Below, one piece after another: positions 57,822 through 62,858 of a stretch of DNA of 62,858 nucleotides. The stretch is from Planctomycetota bacterium. GTDB taxonomy: Bacteria; Planctomycetota; UBA1135; UBA2386. The notes beneath the pieces were generated by a model. That model was not told the DNA's origin. It worked only from the letters and a program-made list of their open reading frames with translations, and did not search any database. Location: assembly GCA_002684655.1 (NCBI GenBank), contig NYVR01000001.1, positions 1-62,858 on the forward strand, written 5' to 3'. The position numbers and the translations under genes are program-made. Within the stretch, counting starts at the first letter, position 1, and each line of letters begins with the position of its first letter.

Positions 57822-59489
57822 TCAGCGCGTCGCTGCGCCGCAGTAGCACGCCGCTGGCGGCATCACGTCGGCGCTGGACCACGCCCTTCGGAAGGCTTGG
57901 TCTGCGTGTTTGGCTTCAGCGACCCGGCCTTGCGCCGTCAGGGCGTCGCGGAGACCCAAGAGCGCCCAGCCGTTGGCTGGATATACTTCGAGGTCGCGCA
58001 AGAACACCTGCTCGGCGGCGGCGTATTTGCCGTCCAGGACCAGCAGCGCGCCGTAAGCGTGACGCGCTGGCATCATCCAAGGTGCAGGCTCTGCATAGAC
58101 GATGGCCTCTTCCAGCTCGACCGCCTGCTTGAGGAGCTCAAGCCCTGCCGCGCGGTCGCCAGCTTTGAACGCGGCCTCCCCACGCAGCAGGTGCTGGGCG
58201 ATCTTCATGACCTCGTCGGCGGGTTGGTGGCCGAGCTGCCTGTCACTGTCCACGAGCGCAGCGACGGCGTCGTCTAAGGCCTCGATCTCTGCCGCAGCGT
58301 CCTCGGGGTGCTCCGTGTTCGCGAAGGCGACGCCACGCGCGTAGTGCTGCATGGCCTTGCCGACGAGCGCCCACCCCGGCGGCGACGGTTCGGCGAGGAT
58401 CTCTGCCCACATGCCGAAGCGGACCAGCACGTGCCACTTGCATGCCGCCACCCCGTCACTGAAGGACGCGAGCGCTTGCATCAGCGGTGCCGGGACCTCG
58501 GTCGTGATGGCGCGCGCGGACGAGAGCGCTTCGCGTCGGCGCCCTTGCATCGTCGCAGCCCACGACAGGAAGTGTCGGTTGTGGGCCATGTAGACGCGGT
58601 ATTCGCCTGCGTTCGGGTCGCCTTCGAACCACGCGTCATCCAGCGCGGCTGCGCGGCGATTACAGTCTGCGGCGTCGTCGTAACGACCGGTTTGCATCCA
58701 GATGTGTGACGGCATGTGCACGAGGTGTCCGGCCGCAGGCACCAGTGACACCAAGCGGTCAGCGGCGGCCTCCGCGAGTTGAGGCCACGGCGATGACTCC
58801 ATCGTGTGGATGTAGAGGTGGTTCGCAGCCGGGTGCCTGGGGTGCTGACGCATCACAGCCTCCAAGATGGCGCGGAACTCTGGTGTCCGTTCGACCGGTT
58901 CGCCGTCGAGGGTCCAGTAGTTCCATGGCTGCATGCAGATCATCGCCTCGGCTGTCCAAACGGCGACGTCCGGATCCATCGGGAAGCGCGCTTTCACCTC
59001 GAGCATGGCGTCGAGGTAGGCTTGATTTTGCTCTGTCAGATCATCTGGCAGCGGCAGCGTGTATCGGGTGGTGAGTGCTTCGATGAGCGCGCGGTTCGCG
59101 CCGCTCTCTCGCTCGCGGAGTTCGAACGCCTTCTGCGCGGCCGCGTACGACCACTCGTCCTTCGGCGCGTCGATCGCGGGGTTGTTCTGATTTGGCCCGC
59201 TGGCGTATCCAATTCCCCACCACGCCATCGCGAATCCAGGGTCGATACGGGTCGCCTCTCGGTACGAGGCGATGGCGCCGTCGAAGTTGTAGCCAAGCAT
59301 CAACGCCATGCCTTGGTCGAACCACCGGCGGGCTGCCGCGGACTCCGTGACGACGTCTCGGCGGAAGTCGCCGAGCCGCTCGATGATCATCGGCGGCGTG
59401 GGGTCGCTCACAGGCGGCAGCGAGCCCCCCTGGCTAACGCAGCTGCTCGCGAGCTGGGCAGCGAAGACGAGGGCGATCGGGTACTTCAT
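57822..59489 (-). CDS. TPR-repeat lipoprotein
   Basis: The 555-aa product has a lipoprotein signal with lipobox LASSC (Cys17). It contains TPR-like helical repeats, including GYNFDGAIASYREATRIDPG (67-86), and a middle part with the conserved pattern NHLYIHTMESS, PAAGHLVHMPSHIWMQTGRY and MAHNRHFLSWAA, seen in a family of uncharacterised TPR proteins. The histidines of these segments could bind a metal or heme, but no function is established. It lies upstream of the sigma-factor gene on the same strand with 58 bp between. Confidence 0.82.
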   Translation of the reverse strand: MKYPIALVFAAQLASSCVSQGGSLPPVSDPTPPMIIERLGDFRRDVVTESAAARRWFDQGMALMLGYNFDGAIASYREATRIDPGFAMAWWGIGYASGPNQNNPAIDAPKDEWSYAAAQKAFELRERESGANRALIEALTTRYTLPLPDDLTEQNQAYLDAMLEVKARFPMDPDVAVWTAEAMICMQPWNYWTLDGEPVERTPEFRAILEAVMRQHPRHPAANHLYIHTMESSPWPQLAEAAADRLVSLVPAAGHLVHMPSHIWMQTGRYDDAADCNRRAAALDDAWFEGDPNAGEYRVYMAHNRHFLSWAATMQGRRREALSSARAITTEVPAPLMQALASFSDGVAACKWHVLVRFGMWAEILAEPSPPGWALVGKAMQHYARGVAFANTEHPEDAAAEIEALDDAVAALVDSDRQLGHQPADEVMKIAQHLLRGEAAFKAGDRAAGLELLKQAVELEEAIVYAEPAPWMMPARHAYGALLVLDGKYAAAEQVFLRDLEVYPANGWALLGLRDALTAQGRVAEAKHADQAFRRAWSSADVMPPAACYCGAATR

Positions 59490-59701
59490 GTGATGGCTTG
59501 GTCTCCTGAGGCGTTACGGACGTGCCGGTTATCCTGGGGCCGCGCTCTGTGGTAAATCCAAAACTCCCCGTTCGGCGCGCTTCGTGTGGCATGTCGGCGA
59601 CGCCATGGTGCCAGCGCAGGTGGATCTACTAGAGTGTCGTGGTCTCTCAGGAGCGCCCGTTGGTCGCCTGCGAGACACAGCCTCACGATCCGGAAATTTG
59701 C

Positions 59702-61015
59702 ATGCGCATTGACCCTACTCCCCTCGTGCTCTTCGCGACTCTGTCGTCGGCGCTGCTCTTGAGCGCTCCGGCCCGCGCGGTCGCGTGCGGCAGTCGTCAA
59801 CAACAAGAATCGTGGCCAGCGTGGCGCGGCGCGGACGGATTAGGTCTCGCGGCCGGAAATCCACCCACAGAGTGGAGCGAGGACAAGAACGTTAAGTGGA
59901 AGACAGAGATCCCCGGACTCGGTCTCTCGACGCCGATCACCTGGGGGGACCGCATCTACGTCACGACCGCGGTTAAGGGCGTCAACGCGGACGACTCGAA
60001 GGGCAAGTGGAACGCATATGACTTCCGCGTGCTCTGCCTGGATCGAGGAGACGGTCAAATCCTCTGGTCGACGAGCGTCAATAACGCGGTGCCGCACGCC
60101 AAGGTCCACCCGACCAACTCGCAAGCCTCCAACTCACCGGTCACGGACGGCGAGCGCATCTACGCTCACTTTGGGTCACGCGGGCTGTTCTGCCTCGACA
60201 TGGACGGGAAAGAGCTTTGGTCACGAGACTTTGGCGAGATGCAGCGCGATCACGAGTTCGGTGGCGGAGCTTCTCCCGTCTTGACCGACAAGGCGCTGCT
60301 GATCATCTGGGACCATGACGGCGACTCCTTCTTCTACGCGCTAGACAAGAAGAGCGGCCGAGAGCTGTGGAAGCAGCCGCGAGATGAAGGCGCGACGTGG
60401 GCGACTCCTGCGGTCACCAAGGTCGGCAGGAAGACCCTCGCCATTGTCCCCGCGAGCGGTAAATCGCGCGCCTATGACGTTAAGAACGGCAAGGTCGTTT
60501 GGGAGGTCAGCGGGCTGACCTCGAACGTGATCCCGTCGCCGGTCGTGGTCGATGGCATCGTCTACCTGATGAGCGGATATCAAGGCACCGCTTTGCAGGC
60601 GATCAAGCTCAAGGGCGCCGAGGGCGACCTCGCGGGCAGTAAGCACGTGCTTTGGACCCACAACCGGCAGACCCCATATGTGCCGTCCAGCCTCGTCTAC
60701 GAGGGCTCCATCTACTTCCTCCGGAACACCCAGTCTGTGCTGAGCTGTCTCGACGCCAAGACTGGCGAGGTCCATTACGATGGGCAGCGGCTGCGTGGCC
60801 TACGCGACATCTACGCCTCCCCGATCGGCGCCGGCGGACACGTCTACTTCGCGTCCCGTGACGGCAAGGTCAAGGTCATCAAGGCGACCAACGACTTCCA
60901 AGAGGTCGCCACGAACGAGCTAGAAGATGGCTTCGACGCCAGCCCGATCGTCATCGGCGACGAACTCTACCTGCGCGGTCGCAAGTCGCTCTACTGCATC
61001 AGCGACCTGGACTAG
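59702..61015 (+). CDS. Exported PQQ-like beta-propeller protein
   Basis: The 437-aa product (ATG at 59702; the frame is open to a GTG at 59639) has a signal sequence (LVLFATLSSALLLSAPARA). The PQQ-like/BamB propeller starts with WPAWRGADGLGLAAGNPPTEW and continues through repeated blades such as FCLDMDGKELWSRDFGEM, YALDKKSGRELWKQPRDEG and VKVIKATNDFQEVATNEL. This family is abundant in planctomycetes; some members are alcohol dehydrogenase-related, but the residues for PQQ binding are not identifiable, so a structural role is as likely. A hairpin lies just after the stop. Confidence 0.88.
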   Translation: MRIDPTPLVLFATLSSALLLSAPARAVACGSRQQQESWPAWRGADGLGLAAGNPPTEWSEDKNVKWKTEIPGLGLSTPITWGDRIYVTTAVKGVNADDSKGKWNAYDFRVLCLDRGDGQILWSTSVNNAVPHAKVHPTNSQASNSPVTDGERIYAHFGSRGLFCLDMDGKELWSRDFGEMQRDHEFGGGASPVLTDKALLIIWDHDGDSFFYALDKKSGRELWKQPRDEGATWATPAVTKVGRKTLAIVPASGKSRAYDVKNGKVVWEVSGLTSNVIPSPVVVDGIVYLMSGYQGTALQAIKLKGAEGDLAGSKHVLWTHNRQTPYVPSSLVYEGSIYFLRNTQSVLSCLDAKTGEVHYDGQRLRGLRDIYASPIGAGGHVYFASRDGKVKVIKATNDFQEVATNELEDGFDASPIVIGDELYLRGRKSLYCISDLD

Positions 61016-61017
61016 TC

Positions 61018-61050
61018 CTCGGCCGGCGCGGCCGAGCTGCTCGTCGTTTT
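61018..61050 (+). terminator. Possible terminator after the PQQ-propeller gene
   Basis: CTCGGCC-GGCGC-GGCCGAG (61018-61036) is a perfect 7-bp stem with a 5-nt loop, starting 3 bp after the stop, followed after about 10 nt by TTTT (61047-61050). The T-run is too short and too far for a confident call. Confidence 0.35.
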
Positions 61051-61268
61051 GTCTTGAGCTGACGCTCAAGCTGTTCGACGCGTGGCAGGAGTCACCGGAT
61101 TCGACCGCGCCGCGCCCCGGCGTCACGGCGTGATCCAGACGCCGCGTGGATGGAGGAGGCGGCAGCATCGCGAGGGCAGCCCTCGCGCGGCGGTCGACGT
61201 CGCGACAGCGCACTTGTCGCCGTCGGAGAGCGCCGCGACGCCGCCTTGGCGAGCCGTGACGGGTCGTC

Positions 61269-62009
61269 TTAGCCGCCCTTCTTCTTCTTCGGTGGCTCGC
61301 GGAACCCCTTCGGGGCCCTGCGCATCTGCATCCCCGTCTGTGAGGCCGGCGACTCAAGGCCGAGCGCGTACCACTGCATGTCGAACTGCGCCATGTTCAT
61401 GCGCTGCTTGTTCTGCAGGCGGAGCATGTTGTCTTTTGTCGGGCCGTTGTTCGCGTCGCGCTTGAGGAGCGCTGCGAGCACGGCCTGCGCGTCGTCAGCT
61501 CTGCCTGCCTTCTGGAGCATCCAAGCGTATGTGTTGTGTAGGAGAGGGTGCTTCTTGCTGACCTTGGCGGCGAGCTCGAGGACCTTCAGGGCTCGATCGG
61601 TCTCTCCCGATTTATGTCGGATGCAGCCGAGCAGCAGCTGCGCGTCGGCGTTGCGGAGGCTCGCACCTTCGAGCAGTTGGATGCCGCGCTCCTTGTTGCC
61701 CTGGTAGAACTCAAGCATGCCCATCTGAGCGATGACCTGGCCGTGCAACATCGGGACCCACTTACCGAGCGGCAGCATGTCCTCGAGTGTCTGGATCGCC
61801 AGCTTCACTTGGCCTTGCTGCATCAGCCTCTGCACCTGATCCATAGCTGGCTGGATCTGCTTGCCGATCCGGCGGGCGACGAGCACCCAGATGATCACCG
61901 CGAGGATGACCGTGAACAGGATCCCCCATCCCCAGTGCCATTGACCGAGGAACACGCCGCTGAAGCCCAGCAGCAGGGAGAGGAGCAACGAAAGTAGGAT
62001 CGAATACAC
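61269..62009 (-). CDS. Membrane protein with TPR repeats
   Basis: The 246-aa product has two N-terminal transmembrane helices (about 3-22 and 26-45) followed by TPR-type sequence: LMQQGQVKLAIQTLEDMLP, MLEFYQGNKERGIQLLEGAS, GCIRHKSGETDRALKVLELA and the AWMLQKAGRADDAQAVLAAL repeat. The C-terminus is basic and ends PPKKKKGG. Two-helix TPR proteins are often involved in assembly of surface structures. No conserved function is recognised. It lies 78 bp downstream of the lipoprotein gene on the same strand. Confidence 0.75.
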   Translation of the reverse strand: MYSILLSLLLSLLLGFSGVFLGQWHWGWGILFTVILAVIIWVLVARRIGKQIQPAMDQVQRLMQQGQVKLAIQTLEDMLPLGKWVPMLHGQVIAQMGMLEFYQGNKERGIQLLEGASLRNADAQLLLGCIRHKSGETDRALKVLELAAKVSKKHPLLHNTYAWMLQKAGRADDAQAVLAALLKRDANNGPTKDNMLRLQNKQRMNMAQFDMQWYALGLESPASQTGMQMRRAPKGFREPPKKKKGG

Positions 62010-62087
62010 GCGCAGGCTCGAAAGAGTTGGGCCGCGCAGGATACGGATAGGGCCCGCTCGGTGCGAACTTTCGTCTCGCTGGATCCC

Positions 62088-62723
62088 CTACGAGCGCTCG
62101 ATCCAGGTGCCGACGCACCGGCGGGCCACAAAGTCCGTGAACTTGCTCGGCGACAGGAGGGTCATCTCCCAGCCGTGCAGGTTGCTGCGGTCGCGTGGCG
62201 AGCGGTCGAAGAAGTGCTTGAGATCGCTGATGGTGCTCAGGTCCGAGGCGTCGTAGATGGCGTCGACCGCCCAGACGCAGGATCCGGAGTGCATCGAGAC
62301 GAGGCTCGTTCGCAAGCCCAGTTGCGGCAGCTTGCAGGGCCGCCACGCGGTAATGGCGCCGACGAAGACGCCGTCGAGCGAGTATCGCTCGCAGAGCTTG
62401 ACGACCCCGGCCGTCGACAGGCGCCCGCGCGCGAGCGACGCGTTCAGCGCTTCGTCTTCGCGCGCGGCGTCGGTGAGCGGGACAACCTCGAACCTGCGGA
62501 GCTTCTGCAGCTCATTGACGAACGCGTCGCGTATCCGGTCGTTGTCGACGGTGACGCCGCGCTCGGCGTGGAAAGGCAGGATCATGATCCTGCGAACGCT
62601 CGCTAGGTCATCTCGCTCTGCGAGGTAACTGTTGACCATCTTCGGACGGTCGGGTCGCGAGATCATGCAGCCGCTGAGGCCAGCTAAGGCTACGAAGGCG
62701 GCGGAGCGGGCGGTGTATCTCAT
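62088..62723 (-). CDS. Lipoprotein with LpoB/CsgG-like pattern
   Basis: The 211-aa product has a lipoprotein signal with lipobox LSGC (Cys19). The following sequence, SVRRIMILPFHAERG, NDRIRDAFVNELQKLRRFEVV and LCERYSLDGVFVGAITAWRP, follows the pattern of the periplasmic CsgG/LpoB fold (IAVLPF..., then ...V..L...F.vV...). Several cysteines near the C-terminus (KLCERYS, PCKLP, RCVGTW) are unusual. The role is unknown; such folds include peptidoglycan synthase activators and secretion lipoproteins. It is followed by the TPR membrane protein gene. Confidence 0.65.
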   Translation of the reverse strand: MRYTARSAAFVALAGLSGCMISRPDRPKMVNSYLAERDDLASVRRIMILPFHAERGVTVDNDRIRDAFVNELQKLRRFEVVPLTDAAREDEALNASLARGRLSTAGVVKLCERYSLDGVFVGAITAWRPCKLPQLGLRTSLVSMHSGSCVWAVDAIYDASDLSTISDLKHFFDRSPRDRSNLHGWEMTLLSPSKFTDFVARRCVGTWIERS

Positions 62724-62777
62724 GGCGTCCTCAGCGCGCGCGCCTTGGCGCGGGCGCCAGCGGGTCCGCGTCGAGGC

Positions 62778-62858
62778 TTAGGCGCCTTCGCCCTGCGCGC
62801 GGTCCAGCTGCGCCTTCAGTCGCGCCATCACGTTGCTGTGGATTTGGCAGACGCGGGA
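62778..62858 (-). CDS. Partial CDS, 3' end of an unidentified gene
   Basis: An open minus-strand frame runs in from the window edge to TAA at 62780-62778; its last 26 residues read RVCQIHSNVMARLKAQLDRA and then QGEGA. The regular amphipathic helix suggests a genuine C-terminus. The 54-bp gap to the next gene on the same strand is consistent with an operon. Too little is present to name the protein. Confidence 0.5.
   Translation of the reverse strand, partial: SRVCQIHSNVMARLKAQLDRAQGEGA

Overview
The window is GC-rich, densely coded bacterial chromosome with no CRISPR array, insertion sequence, rRNA or tRNA that I can recognise. Several hallmarks point to a planctomycete-like bacterium (inference, not proof): an ECF sigma factor of the PF07638/TIGR02999 type translationally coupled to a Hanks-type Ser/Thr kinase with C-terminal TPRs; a Tat-type Gfo/Idh/MocA oxidoreductase; a secreted sulfatase; the squalene genes hpnC-hpnD-hpnE; many exported beta-propeller, FG-GAP, HEAT and TPR proteins; and lipoproteins with oligoglycine after the lipobox cysteine. 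Shine-Dalgarno sequences are mostly weak or absent, and 4-bp stop/start overlaps (ATGA, GTGA, TTGA) are common inside operons.

Layout. 0-7.5 kb: a DUF2161 nuclease-like protein, etfB-etfA-ychF, a sulfotransferase interrupted by one in-frame TGA, and a complete EF-P beta-lysylation module (epmB divergent from efp-epmA). 7.7-16 kb: a HEAT/VWA exported protein and a minus-strand run ending in an unusually large (1141 aa) GlmS-like protein and a DegT aminotransferase. 16-20.5 kb: a small membrane protein, a DsbD-like thiol:disulfide transporter whose C-terminal thioredoxin domain is read only if an in-frame TGA is decoded as selenocysteine, and an SGNH hydrolase. 20.5-28.4 kb, minus strand: membrane sulfatase/LtaS-like protein, polytopic membrane protein, Gfo/Idh/MocA oxidoreductase, an exported unknown and a DEAD-box helicase. 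28.5-33.4 kb: a RecB-like fragment, MFS transporter, lipoproteins, sulfatase and alpha/beta hydrolase. 33.5-36.1 kb: ligA with an overlapping 33-aa membrane peptide and a DUF669-like gene upstream. 36-42.4 kb: hpnCDE, a protein with a duplicated unknown domain, a TIGR01777 epimerase and an exported alpha-toroid protein. 42.4-48.4 kb: an ABC ATPase-permease fusion, PDZ lipoprotein and FG-GAP proteins, the last one frameshifted. 48.4-54.5 kb: aminotransferase, PIG-L deacetylase and a beta-propeller lipoprotein ending in a strong terminator. 54.5-62.9 kb: sigma factor/kinase pair, TPR lipoprotein, PQQ-type propeller, TPR membrane protein, an LpoB/CsgG-like lipoprotein and the 3' end of one more gene.

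Most notable: the putative selenoprotein DsbD (TGA at 18801-18803 where the first Cys of CxxC belongs, with a SECIS-like hairpin 23 nt downstream). TGA ends many other genes here, so general reassignment of the codon is unlikely. If the reading is right, the genome should encode SelA/SelB/SelD and tRNA-Sec elsewhere.
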